64,000 bases of DNA from Sandaracinus sp964481145 (GTDB lineage Bacteria > Myxococcota_A > Polyangia > Polyangiales > Sandaracinaceae), in assembly GCA_964481145.1 (NCBI GenBank), contig CAYZTA010000024.1, forward strand, positions 12,747 through 76,746, in the 5' to 3' direction. Position numbers and translations under genes: made by a program. Below, piece after piece: positions 18,594 through 26,888 of this stretch (position 1 is the first letter of the stretch; every line of letters begins with the position of its first letter). The notes under the pieces were generated by a model, which was given only the letters and a program-made list of their open reading frames with translations, was not told the DNA's origin and did no database searches.

Positions 18594-20699
18594 TCATGGT
18601 CTCGTGATGACGTGTGAGATCGTCACCCGTGCGGTCGCACGCGTTCGAGGGAAGCTTCGCGAACGCACGAGTGGTTCGAGGCACTCTTGCACTTCGCGCG
18701 GCGTGATCGAGACGGTATGGAGTGTTCCATCGGGTTCGATAGCGAGGAGAACACGAGCCTGGCCGTGAACGCGACCAGGTTGAACGAGGCAGGCCGATAG
18801 TTCGCTTGCGATCGGGCGAAGCACCTCCGAGACGATGGCTGGATTGATCCTCTCAGGGATTCCGGCTGCTGTATTTGCCTCGTGCGTATCCGATGGCGAG
18901 GCGGGGTCGGAGTGCTCCGCCGTGCCTCGACGCAGGGTGGACAACTCCCGTTCTGCCGTCGTGCGAACGGATGCGAGCGACATCGGATCGTCGATGAGTG
19001 ACTGCAAGAGCTCTTGTGCGGCAGGTCCCGCGAAATGCACATACGCCTCGATGGCCGTGGCGAGGGCGCGGGCGAGCTCGTCGTCGGGCGATTCCGCGTG
19101 GTAAAGGCGAATGAAATCGCCGAGGGGCTCTCGTGCGCTCGCTTCGCCCAAATCGCGCAGCGCTTGCGCCAGGGAAGGCAAATCGGACGTGGCTGTTTGT
19201 GGATCGCGCAGATGCGCGATGAGCAACGGAACGGCGCGGCGTTCGTTCATGCGAATCGCAGCATTCGAAAGAGCACCGACGGGCGGCGCCTGTGTGCCCT
19301 CCAAATACGACGAGTGTCGGGTGAGCGCGTGGAGGATGTGTTCGATCCCGACCTCACGATTGCCGAGCGCGAGGCAAGCCGCGGCGTAGAGTGGAGCGGG
19401 CAAGCGGTGATCTTCGCACAGAGCGATGAGTCGAGCCGTGACCTCTGGCTCACGAAGTGAAGCCAACGCGGTGATGGCGTATGCGCGTGCGGGCACGAGA
19501 CGCGCGTCGGGATTTTGCGCCGCGAGGAGCAGCTGATCTGCCAAGGGCAGGAGCTCCCCACTGGGCGATCCGGCAGTGAGGTTTTCATAGGAAATATGGG
19601 CCCACGTCGCAGAGAGACCGGTGCTCATCGTCCGCACCACGCGTCCATCGCTCGGAGAAAGCACGACGAGTTGCCCCTGATCGTCGAGGGTGACGAGCCC
19701 TGCGTTTTCGACGCGTGCTCCGACCACATCGTTCGGCAGCTGCGCGACCCAACGCACACGATCGGCGTGGGCATCGAGCGCGAAGACCAAGCGATAGAAT
19801 ACGAAAAAGAGAACGTCGTGTTCGAGGGCCATCGTCCCATCCGAGCCGGCCACGCCGCGCCATACGAGACGCGCGCGATGAGACGCACTCGATGGGGAAG
19901 GAGGGGGGCTATAGGCATCGCGCAACATCTCTGCTTGCGCAGGGAGCTCGCCATGGGGTGGTTCGAAAAGCGGCGCAGCCTCGCCGAGGCTCGACTCACT
20001 CAGAAGTGCGATTCCCCGTTGCCCGAAGAAGACTCCGGAGCGATCTGCGATCGCGTGCCCGATGACACCACGGGTGACGCGTACGCGCGCGAGCTCGTGT
20101 CCGTCGTCACCCTCGAGGACGGAGAGATTTTGTCGGGCCCAAGGGACGAAGACCATGCCTCCGCGCACACCGGGGCGGCCCATCGCCTGCTCCATTTCAT
20201 GATGCCACGCGATGGAATCTCCATGCAGGACGACGAGACGTGAGCGGGCTCCCACCGCGCCTCCAGTCGAGAGCGCGATGGCGGTGATATCGCCTTCGCC
20301 ATCCGCACCCACGAGCGCGAGCGAGCGGTCTTCGAAGCGTGTCGCAACCGAACCGTCACGAAGTCGGCGCACCACGATGTGTCCGGCTTCGTGCGAGACG
20401 ACATGAGCTCCTGCGACGTGGGGCGTGCTCGTCAACTGGGCCGTGTGCTCCCAGCGCTTCGTTCCGCTTTCGGGATCCCACGCCCAAAGGCGCATCGGAT
20501 CCGCGCTCGAGCCAACGACGACATCCGATTCTCGCCTCGGCGCGCTCGCCTGCAGGCGAGAGAGCACCGCACGCAACATCGCCGGATCATTGTCGGGAAA
20601 GTTGTGTGCCAGGCCTTGTCCGGCGCCACCACATCCAACCTCGGTTGTGAGCGCCGCGCAAAGCATCGCACACATCCACGTACGACCGATGTGCTTCAT
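18594..20699 (-). CDS. Lipoprotein with PQQ-like propeller, HEAT repeats and TonB-C-like tail
   Basis: 701 aa. ATG 20699 overlaps the stop of the upstream HEAT gene (ATGA). The signal peptide ends TTEVGCGG, a candidate lipoprotein cleavage site. The first half has propeller-like strands with DGSVATR, DAHADRVRWVAQ and DGRVVRTM; the middle (about 400-600) has helical HEAT-type repeats (REPEVTARLIALCEDH, LALGNREVGIEHIL). The last 80 residues (GRVHGQARVLLAIEPDGT, CLEPLVRSRSFPRTR) resemble the TonB C-terminal or AgmX-like domain. It is probably periplasmic and scaffold-like; the ligand is unknown. Confidence 0.75.
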   Translation of the reverse strand: MKHIGRTWMCAMLCAALTTEVGCGGAGQGLAHNFPDNDPAMLRAVLSRLQASAPRRESDVVVGSSADPMRLWAWDPESGTKRWEHTAQLTSTPHVAGAHVVSHEAGHIVVRRLRDGSVATRFEDRSLALVGADGEGDITAIALSTGGAVGARSRLVVLHGDSIAWHHEMEQAMGRPGVRGGMVFVPWARQNLSVLEGDDGHELARVRVTRGVIGHAIADRSGVFFGQRGIALLSESSLGEAAPLFEPPHGELPAQAEMLRDAYSPPPSPSSASHRARLVWRGVAGSDGTMALEHDVLFFVFYRLVFALDAHADRVRWVAQLPNDVVGARVENAGLVTLDDQGQLVVLSPSDGRVVRTMSTGLSATWAHISYENLTAGSPSGELLPLADQLLLAAQNPDARLVPARAYAITALASLREPEVTARLIALCEDHRLPAPLYAAACLALGNREVGIEHILHALTRHSSYLEGTQAPPVGALSNAAIRMNERRAVPLLIAHLRDPQTATSDLPSLAQALRDLGEASAREPLGDFIRLYHAESPDDELARALATAIEAYVHFAGPAAQELLQSLIDDPMSLASVRTTAERELSTLRRGTAEHSDPASPSDTHEANTAAGIPERINPAIVSEVLRPIASELSACLVQPGRVHGQARVLLAIEPDGTLHTVSITPREVQECLEPLVRSRSFPRTRATARVTISHVITRP

Positions 20700-21484
20700 G
20701 ACTGAATCCTCGCAATGACGGCCTCTGCCGCTCGACGGATCGGATCGCTCTCGGGCATGGACGAATTGCGAATCCATTCCTCGAGGAAGAGCCGCACTTC
20801 TCCGGTCGCGAGCTCGCCGAGTCGAGCGATGACATCGAGTCGAGAACGCGCCGGCAAGTTTCGCTGATCGAGCAACGACTCGATGACAGCACGCATTTGA
20901 GCGAAGGGAACACGTCCGAGACTCTGAAGAATGCGGGGTACATGTTCGGGGCGGGCGATCCGTCCGAGGGCTGGGCCTGCTTCGGGGACACCGCGATCGA
21001 ACGCGAGGAAGAGGCTGTCCACTGCGCTGACGATATTCAGCTCCCCGATCGCCATGGCCGCTGCACCGCGCACCTCAGGAGAAGAATCGGAGAGGGCGCT
21101 GACGAGCGCACGATCGGCGCCACGGGGCCTCGTCGCGGCGATCGCGGCAATGGCGCGAACGCGCACCTCCGGACGACGGTGGCTCGTGAGCTCGAAGAGG
21201 ATGGGACCCGCTTCGGCGCGTCCGAGTACTGTCAGCGTATCGATCGCAGATTCGAGCAGATCGGGAGCGAGTCCTTCGCGAATGCGTTCTGTGATCGGCT
21301 CCACCGCGCGTGCGTTCCCGAGGAGGCCGAGCGATTGGATCGCGAGCAAGATCTCGTCATGATCGCGTGAACGCAGCCTCTGCGTGGCTTGTTCGAACGT
21401 CAGATCCTGGGCTTTGGCGCGCGGCGTTCCTATGTGGAGATGAGCGGCGAAGAGCAAGAGCAGGGCGAGCATTCGGTGGCGCAT
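20696..21484 (-). CDS. Exported HEAT-repeat protein
   Basis: 262 aa. An N-terminal signal peptide (MLALLLLFAAHLHIGTPRAKA) precedes about six HEAT or PBS-lyase-like helical repeats, such as AIQSLGLLGNARAVEPITER, RRPEVRVRAIAAIAATRPRG and SSPEVRGAAAMAIGELN. These repeats form solenoids that bind proteins. It is translationally coupled to the following propeller/HEAT lipoprotein and is likely its periplasmic partner. It is divergent from the PFK-2-like gene. Confidence 0.75.
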   Translation of the reverse strand: MRHRMLALLLLFAAHLHIGTPRAKAQDLTFEQATQRLRSRDHDEILLAIQSLGLLGNARAVEPITERIREGLAPDLLESAIDTLTVLGRAEAGPILFELTSHRRPEVRVRAIAAIAATRPRGADRALVSALSDSSPEVRGAAAMAIGELNIVSAVDSLFLAFDRGVPEAGPALGRIARPEHVPRILQSLGRVPFAQMRAVIESLLDQRNLPARSRLDVIARLGELATGEVRLFLEEWIRNSSMPESDPIRRAAEAVIARIQS

Positions 21485-21606
21485 GGGCGCATCCTTTCCT
21501 CTCGAAAGCGAGATCTATCGAGGGTAGGGGCCTCGATGCAACGTTCTTGTGCGCTTTTCTGCGAGTTCGTCGCCCGTGCTTTCATGGCATCCTCGAGAGA
21601 AGAGCA

Positions 21607-22875
21607 ATGACGATGATCTCACAACGACGTGATCGGCCCGTTTCGATTCGCCTCGCCCTCGTGATGGTGGGTTTGCCGGCGCGCGGCAAGACGCACATCG
21701 CACGGCGGGTCGCGCGCTATTTGTCGTGGCTCGGCTACCGCACGCGGGTCTTCAACGTCGGCAACTACCGTCGTCAGCGCGTGGGCTCGCACCAAGACCA
21801 TACCTTCTTCGATCCGCAGAACCTGGCGGGCCGCGCGGCGCGTCGTGAGGTCGCGATGGAGGCGCTCGCGGACATGCTCTCGTGGTTCGGGGAGCGCGGT
21901 GAAGTCGGAATCTACGACGCCACGAACTCGACGCGTGAACGCCGCAGCGAGGTCTCCGCGCAATGTCGCGCAGCGGGGATACAAGTCGTCTTCGTCGAGT
22001 CGATCTGCGAAGATGAATCCGTCATCGCGTCGAACATTCGGCAGACGAAGCTGCACATGCCGGACTACGCTGGCATGGATGCTGAGCGCGCGGTCGCCGA
22101 CTTTCGTGCGCGCATCGCGCACTACGAGCATGGGTACGAAACGGTGGATGAGGACGAGGGCAGCTTCGTCAAGCTCATCGATGTGGGGCGCAAACTCGTT
22201 GCGCATCGGGTCGATGGATATTTGCCTTCACGACTCGTCTATTTTCTAATGAACATTCATCCCATTCCGCGGCCGATCTATCTGACGCGGCATGGTGAGA
22301 GTGAGCTCAATGTCGTCGGAAGGATCGGCGGTGATTCTGGGCTCTCCGTGACTGGAGAAGAGTTCGGAGATCGCCTCGCTGTGTTCGTGGGTCGAGAGAG
22401 CGGCGCGGACGAGCTCCAAGTATGGACGAGCACGATGCGACGCACGATCGAGACCGCGAGAGCGCTCGGTCGTCCCATCATCGAATGGCGTGCACTCGAC
22501 GAAATCGATGCGGGCGATTGTGATGGCATGACCTACGATGAAATCCATTCCGCGATGCCGAAAGAGTTCGAGGCGCGCGCCGCCGATAAATTCAACTATC
22601 GATATCCGCGGGGGGAGAGCTATCGGGATGTGATTCGCAGGCTCGAGCCGGTCATCATCGAGCTCGAACGAGAGCGTCTCCCGGTCCTCGTGATCTCTCA
22701 TCAAGCCGTGTTGCGAGCGCTCTATGCGTACTTGATGGACATGCCGCCGACGAATTGTCCGCATCTCTCCATGCCGCTCCACACGGTGGTGAAGCTCACG
22801 CCGACGACCTACGGTTGCGAGGAAGAGCATCTCTCGCTCGGCCCAGAAACGGGCGGCACGGATGCTGCGACGTGA
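21607..22875 (+). CDS. Bifunctional 6-phosphofructo-2-kinase/fructose-2,6-bisphosphatase-like protein
   Basis: 422 aa from ATG 21607, with GAGAGAAGAG upstream. The kinase half has the P-loop GLPARGKT (22-29), YDATNSTRERR, FVESICEDES and a conserved lysine in NIRQTKLHMPDY. The phosphatase half has TRHGESE (His229), LDEIDAGDCDGMTYDEI (Glu299), YRYPRGESYRDVIRRLEPV and ISHQAVLRALYAYLMD (His365). His229/Glu299/His365 are spaced 70 and 66 apart, close to His258/Glu327/His392 of mammalian liver enzyme. Fructose 2,6-bisphosphate is a regulator best known from eukaryotes. Whether the bacterial protein makes it or acts on another sugar phosphate cannot be told from sequence. Confidence 0.87.
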   Translation: MTMISQRRDRPVSIRLALVMVGLPARGKTHIARRVARYLSWLGYRTRVFNVGNYRRQRVGSHQDHTFFDPQNLAGRAARREVAMEALADMLSWFGERGEVGIYDATNSTRERRSEVSAQCRAAGIQVVFVESICEDESVIASNIRQTKLHMPDYAGMDAERAVADFRARIAHYEHGYETVDEDEGSFVKLIDVGRKLVAHRVDGYLPSRLVYFLMNIHPIPRPIYLTRHGESELNVVGRIGGDSGLSVTGEEFGDRLAVFVGRESGADELQVWTSTMRRTIETARALGRPIIEWRALDEIDAGDCDGMTYDEIHSAMPKEFEARAADKFNYRYPRGESYRDVIRRLEPVIIELERERLPVLVISHQAVLRALYAYLMDMPPTNCPHLSMPLHTVVKLTPTTYGCEEEHLSLGPETGGTDAAT

Positions 22876-22876
22876 G

Positions 22877-23377
22877 TCAGTGCGGAACGCCGACGGCGTC
22901 GAGCGCCGCCATCGCGATGGACGCCACGCGCCTGATATCTCCGCGCGCGGTCTCGTCGGCTTCCAGATGTGAGAGCGCGGCCCATGCAGGCGTCAGTTCA
23001 TCGCGCATGACCTCTCGCGCATCGAGCGCCTGGGGATCGAGCGCATGGATGATGACGAGAAGTGAGTGCGCGGCTGCGGGTGCGAGATCGGGATCGCGTC
23101 CTTGGGCGATCGAGGCGAGCGCTTCGAGGGCGCGTTCGGGCCCTTCGAGATGCGGTGCTGCACGGATGGCAATGAGCTTCACATCGACCGGGCTCTCGTC
23201 CGAGAGCCGCGGGAGGACCGACTCATCGCCCATCCGAGAGACGAGGCGCGCGAGCTCGAGCGGATCACTCGTTGGGTTTGCGAGGAAGGGTTCGACACCT
23301 TGAGCCGAGAGATCCCCATTCACACTCGCGAAGAGCCCGAGCCAAAGAATCCATCCGAGAGCGAGCTTTCTGTTCAT
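22877..23377 (-). CDS. Small exported HEAT-like protein, unknown
   Basis: 166 aa from ATG 23377; the frame is open to 23455, but the signal peptide MNRKLALGWILWLGLFASVNG starts here. The mature part is helical with HEAT-like stretches (LKRS-poor, e.g. VKLIAIRAAPHLEGPERALE and DLAPAAAHSLLVIIHALD). It is convergent with the PFK-2-like gene, with one base between the stops. It resembles the exported HEAT protein at 20696 in style, but no repeat count can be fixed. Confidence 0.6.
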   Translation of the reverse strand: MNRKLALGWILWLGLFASVNGDLSAQGVEPFLANPTSDPLELARLVSRMGDESVLPRLSDESPVDVKLIAIRAAPHLEGPERALEALASIAQGRDPDLAPAAAHSLLVIIHALDPQALDAREVMRDELTPAWAALSHLEADETARGDIRRVASIAMAALDAVGVPH

Positions 23378-23522
23378 CACGCGCATCCGTTCTACGAAAG
23401 CATCCATCGCGCAAGCAAGAAACTTGGAGCCCGGCGCATATGATCGACGATGCATTCGATTTGCACATCAAGGCGATCTCATTCGACTACTGAAGCCATC
23501 GGATAGAACACAGAGAGGGCAT

Positions 23523-24034
23523 ATGAGATCTTCGTGGCAATTGGTGTCCGTGGCGGCTGTACTCATCGGTTGCGGACAGTCATCTGTCGAGCCAGCGTTT
23601 CAGTGCCTGGAACGGTGGTGGATTTCCGCTCGGGGCTACGCGACCTCGGCTCCTATCGCATTGTCGCCACCACGGCCGGAGGCTCACAGGAGTGCACGAT
23701 CGATCTGATGGAGGATGACGAGCACGGCACTGCTGTGAACAATGAAGTCTGCGATACCGAAAACGCCGCCGTACTAGGCACGACATCCGGGGATGTGGCA
23801 GCGTTCATCGATGGCGCGTTCGTATCCACCAACCGCAGCCGCCAGACAGATATCGGAGGCTTCCGCCTCGCGGGCCGACACGAGGAAGTCCACATCTCGA
23901 TCTACGTGGATAGCGTAATGATTCGCACCTACATGGCGTCGGAACTCACGGTAGAGCCGCTTATCGGTTCGGAGGGCGAATCTTCCTGCGATAGATGGCT
24001 ACTTCAGGCGGAGACGGTTCAGATGGCCGAATGA
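23523..24034 (+). pseudogene. Frameshifted small lipoprotein
   Basis: ATG 23523 has a strong GAGAGGG ribosome site and encodes a lipoprotein signal (VSVAAVLIGCGQSSVEPAF). That frame then becomes Arg/Ser/Pro-rich nonsense and stops at 23708. From about 23605 a different frame (shift of -1, equal to one missing base) reads VPGTVVDFRSGLRDLGSYRI, then ECTIDLMEDDEHG and on to TGA at 24034, with conserved-looking Cys residues and balanced composition. The second frame has no start or ribosome site of its own. One base is apparently missing near 23595-23610. This may be a decayed gene or a sequencing error; the family is unknown. Confidence 0.6.
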
Positions 24035-24051
24035 GAGCCTGGCGTAAGTCG

Positions 24052-24258
24052 TCAACGAACACGAAATGGCTGTTCAGCTCGTCCGCGCTTGCCAATCGAT
24101 GTCGCGTCGACACGAGCCCCTTCGAAATGAATGCAGCTCGTTGCCGCATAAGCTCGCTTGGCCGCTACATCGACATCATCTCCGATCGCCGTGATCGTCA
24201 ACACGCGACCGTCGCTGCTCATCACGCGCTCGCGATCCTCGCCGAGTATCCCGACCAA
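24052..24258 (-). pseudogene. purD: purD 3' fragment (phosphoribosylamine-glycine ligase relic)
   Basis: In this minus frame MSSDGRVLTITAIGDDVD followed by VAAKRAYAATSCIHFEGARV and IGKRG reproduces the extreme C-terminus of PurD (GGRVL.VTA.G, RAYA....IHFEGA, DIG.R). About 50 codons match. No ATP-grasp core or N-domain of PurD lies upstream, only about 100 nt of non-matching sequence and then the repeat array. The reading runs about ten residues beyond the normal PurD end before stopping. It is a relic; an intact purD must lie elsewhere if the pathway works. Confidence 0.65.
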
Positions 24259-24379
24259 GACATGACTGACGCTCGAGCTTGCATCGACGAAGTCTGAAGC
24301 ACCACTTCATCGGTCCGTCGTGCTGTCTCGCTCCCAGGCAGCATCCACGACGAGGCTCATCTCCATGATCGCCATTCCC

Positions 24380-24590
24380 AAAGAGGCCTCAGGGAGGCTC
24401 ATCCAGCTCCTCCGGAGCTCTAAAAGAGGCCTCGGCAGGCCCAGTCAAGAACTCCAAAGTTCCCAAAGGGGCCTCGAGAGGCCCATCCAGAACCTCCGGG
24501 GTTTCAAAAGGGACCTCGGGCAGGTCCAGCCAAGAACTCCAGAGACCCAAGAGAGACCTCGGAGAGGCCTCTCTCGAACGCCAAACGCTC
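24380..24590. repeat. Five-unit 42/43-nt minisatellite with hairpin-forming units
   Basis: The anchor CCTC recurs at 24387, 24430, 24472, 24514 and 24557, giving spacings of 43, 42, 42 and 43. Each unit starts AAAG/AAGA and contains an inverted repeat: GCCTC-AGG-GAGGC in unit 1, GGCCT-CGGC-AGGCC in unit 2, GGGCCTC-GA-GAGGCCC in unit 3, and GGACCT-CGGGC-AGGTCC in unit 4; unit 5 has one mismatch. Units 1-3 also carry a second small stem (AGCTCC/GGAGCT, GAACT/AGTTC, AACC/GGTT). The 43-nt steps break every reading frame, so the array is unlikely to be coding. Confidence 0.85.
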
Positions 24591-24911
24591 CGCTCGACCC
24601 TCGCGCTGGCCTCCGCTACCGTGTTCACACTCCAGTGAGCCCTCGAAGACGTCGATCGCGGGTGCGTTCATCGGCATCGGCATCATGCGGCCGGACGCGA
24701 CACTCGCCGGCAGTGGGACGACAGAGGAAAGTCGTACGGACGCGATCTTGGGGGAGCACGAGATCCCAATCAGGAGGCCACCGAACGGGAACAAACCCCC
24801 ATCTCCGTGGGTTCGTCCCCCCGCGGAGACCATTTCGTCGCCCTCGGTTGCGCTCACAACCTTCGTCTCGTACGGTTCCGCGCCTCGCGCTCACGTAGGA
24901 CTACGCCGGAA
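24591..24911. other. Non-coding stretch upstream of exbB
   Basis: No gene is supported here. Frames open on either strand are Arg/Ser/Pro-rich and match nothing. Positions 24787-24820 can form a 12-bp stem with a 10-nt loop that pairs fully, with two G-U wobbles, only in a minus-strand transcript; there is no following U-run. TTGCGC (24848) and TACGGT (24871), 17 nt apart, are a weak candidate promoter for the ExbB operon. Confidence 0.4.
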
Positions 24912-25571
24912 ATGGACATCCAGGAACGACTCACCGCTTTCGCCATGCTCGGAGCCACCTGGATCATGTGGCTCTTGGTGCTCCTCTCGATCGTATGTGT
25001 CGCGATCATCCTCGAACGCGCCTATTACCTCTTTGTTTCGCGCGACGATATCGTTCGTCTCAAAGCAGATTTGATGAAAACGCTGCGCGGCAACGATGTC
25101 GAAGCCGCTCGCAAGCGCATGCGCGAATCGAGGAGCGTCGAAGCACAGGTCGCGCTCGCGGGCCTCGAAGCGACCAAAGATGGCGCGGCCGCGGCGGAGC
25201 AGCGAATGGAAGGGCAGAGCTCGATCGCGAAGCTCGCGATGGAGCGCAATCTCGCCTTCCTCGGCACCGTCGGAAACAACGCCCCCTTCGTCGGTCTGCT
25301 CGGGACGGTCATCGGCATCATCCGCGCATTCCACGAGCTGAACGCGAGCTCGGGGCAGGTAAGCGCAGGCCTTATGTCGGAGATCGGTGAAGCGCTCGTC
25401 GCCACGGCGATCGGCCTCTTGGTCGCCCTCCCGGCCGTCGCTTCGTTCAACTATTTCCAGCGCGTCATCAAGACGCGGGTGACGCGCGCCGAGGCGCTCG
25501 GCAAGGAAGTGCTCGCGTTCCTCAAGTCGGAACAACGCGACAAGGAGCCGGCCGAAGCGGCCGCGGAGTGA
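24912..25571 (+). CDS. exbB: ExbB/TolQ-type proton channel subunit
   Basis: 219 aa from ATG 24912. Three membrane helices: MWLLVLLSIVCVAIILERAYY near the N-terminus, then after a cytoplasmic domain LGTVGNNAPFVGLLGTVIGI and ALVATAIGLLVALPAVASF. The GLLGTVIGII and ALVATAIGLLVALPA blocks are the ExbB/TolQ/MotA signature. With ExbD it uses the proton gradient to energise TonB. It opens the exbB-exbD-tonB operon (3 nt to exbD). Confidence 0.93.
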   Translation: MDIQERLTAFAMLGATWIMWLLVLLSIVCVAIILERAYYLFVSRDDIVRLKADLMKTLRGNDVEAARKRMRESRSVEAQVALAGLEATKDGAAAAEQRMEGQSSIAKLAMERNLAFLGTVGNNAPFVGLLGTVIGIIRAFHELNASSGQVSAGLMSEIGEALVATAIGLLVALPAVASFNYFQRVIKTRVTRAEALGKEVLAFLKSEQRDKEPAEAAAE

Positions 25572-25574
25572 TCC

Positions 25575-26003
25575 ATGGGCGGAGGTAGCTCCAATAGCGA
25601 TGACGAGATGATCACGGGGATCAACGTGACCCCGCTCGTCGACGTGGTCTTGGTCCTCTTGATCATCTTGATGGTCACCGCGAGCTATATCGTTTCGCAC
25701 AGCATTCCGATGGAGCTGCCGCAGGGAGCCGGCGAAGATGGCACGCCCCCACCGACGTTGACCGTATCGGTCAATGAAGCAGGGCAGCTCTACGTCGATG
25801 CAGAGCCTGTGGCTGACGCGAACTTTCGAGACGCAATTCGTCGGTATGTTGCCGCTCTGCCCGATCGCACCCAATCACGCGCCACGATCGCCGCTGACGG
25901 ACGCATTCAGCATTCCCGCTTCGTATACGTCCTTTCGGCGTTGCGCGAAGAAGGTGTCACCCGGTACGCGATCAACGTGAGCCCCGAAGACACTGTGCAG
26001 TGA
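25575..26003 (+). CDS. exbD: ExbD/TolR-type protein
   Basis: 142 aa. A short cytoplasmic tail precedes one helix beginning NVTPLVDVVLVLLIILMV; the Asp in this helix is the conserved proton-carrying residue of ExbD. The C-terminal periplasmic domain (VSVNEAGQLYVDAEPV, VTRYAINVSPE) matches the TolR/ExbD fold. It is the stator partner of the ExbB-like protein just upstream and precedes tonB by 17 nt. Confidence 0.93.
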   Translation: MGGGSSNSDDEMITGINVTPLVDVVLVLLIILMVTASYIVSHSIPMELPQGAGEDGTPPPTLTVSVNEAGQLYVDAEPVADANFRDAIRRYVAALPDRTQSRATIAADGRIQHSRFVYVLSALREEGVTRYAINVSPEDTVQ

Positions 26004-26020
26004 AGACGAGCTGAGACGTG

Positions 26021-26863
26021 ATGCAAGAGGACGGAGGCGGTACCGGGAGAGTCCTCGGAACCTTGGCTTTCAGCCTCGTCGTGCACGTGTTGGCTTATGT
26101 TGCTTTGGTCTTCGCGCCTGTCGTGCCGCCACAGCTGCCACAACCGCCTGACGATATCGAGATCGTCGCCGTGACCGAACCTGTGCCCGAGCCCACACCC
26201 GAACCCGAGGCGGAGTCCGAGCCCGAGGCTCCACCAGAGCCTGCGCCCGAGTCAGAGCCCGAACCCGAGCCGATCGTTCGGCGCGAACGTGTCGTTCGAT
26301 CCTTGGCGCCCAGCGAACCACCTCCACCGAGCGCCGAACCGCCCGCTCCAGTCGAAGAACAAATCGCAGAGTTCATGGGTGAAACCCTGACCAACGATCA
26401 AGGACCGGGTTGGAGCAGCGCGGTCGGAAACGGTGAGCCGATCGAAGGGCCCATCGGAGGTCCCACGGGGATCGCGACCGGCCGAAGGCGCCAAGGTGCT
26501 GCGTCCGGCGAAGTCGGTGGTACGGGCACGGCTCCCGCTGCGGAAACACGCGTGGTGCCTTTCTCCGATCTCTCACGGCAACCACGTCCAAGGCGCGACA
26601 TGAACGCGCTCTTGCAACGCAACTATCCGCCGCGCGCTCGCCAACTGGGCGTCGAAGGACGGGCCGTCATCGGATTTCGCATCATGCCGGACGGCGCCGC
26701 GACGCGGCTGCGGACCCGGAGCGAGAGCCCATCCGATCAAGGTTTTGCCGAGGCGTGTCGACGCACCGTGCAACAAGCCGATTGGGAGCCTCCACTCGCC
26801 CAGGATGGAACGGCCGTCGCCACCGATGCCACATTCGAGTGCGAATTCGCGATCAGTCTTTAG
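26021..26863 (+). CDS. tonB: TonB energy-transducing protein
   Basis: 280 aa from ATG 26021 (a GTG immediately precedes). One N-terminal helix (TLAFSLVVHVLAYVALVFAP) is followed by a long Pro/Glu periplasmic spacer (EPVPEPTPEPEAESEPEA), a Gly-rich stretch, and a C-terminal TonB domain with NYPPRARQLGVEGRAVIGFR and CEFAISL. The spacer should span the periplasm to reach outer-membrane receptors. It is the third gene of the exbB-exbD-tonB unit. Confidence 0.9.
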   Translation: MQEDGGGTGRVLGTLAFSLVVHVLAYVALVFAPVVPPQLPQPPDDIEIVAVTEPVPEPTPEPEAESEPEAPPEPAPESEPEPEPIVRRERVVRSLAPSEPPPPSAEPPAPVEEQIAEFMGETLTNDQGPGWSSAVGNGEPIEGPIGGPTGIATGRRRQGAASGEVGGTGTAPAAETRVVPFSDLSRQPRPRRDMNALLQRNYPPRARQLGVEGRAVIGFRIMPDGAATRLRTRSESPSDQGFAEACRRTVQQADWEPPLAQDGTAVATDATFECEFAISL

Positions 26864-26888
26864 GGCCGGGTATACTCCTCAGCTCGCC

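Noticed and set aside
24389..24628. Minus-strand open frame with 14-residue repeats (LDGPLEAPLGTLEF type)
   Set aside because: It comes from the minisatellite; the 43-nt steps move matching repeats into another frame, so it is not a maintained coding repeat.
24320..24898. Plus-strand 192-codon open frame across the repeats
   Set aside because: Arg/Ser/Pro-rich composition, no ribosome site and no family match; explained by GC-rich repeat sequence.
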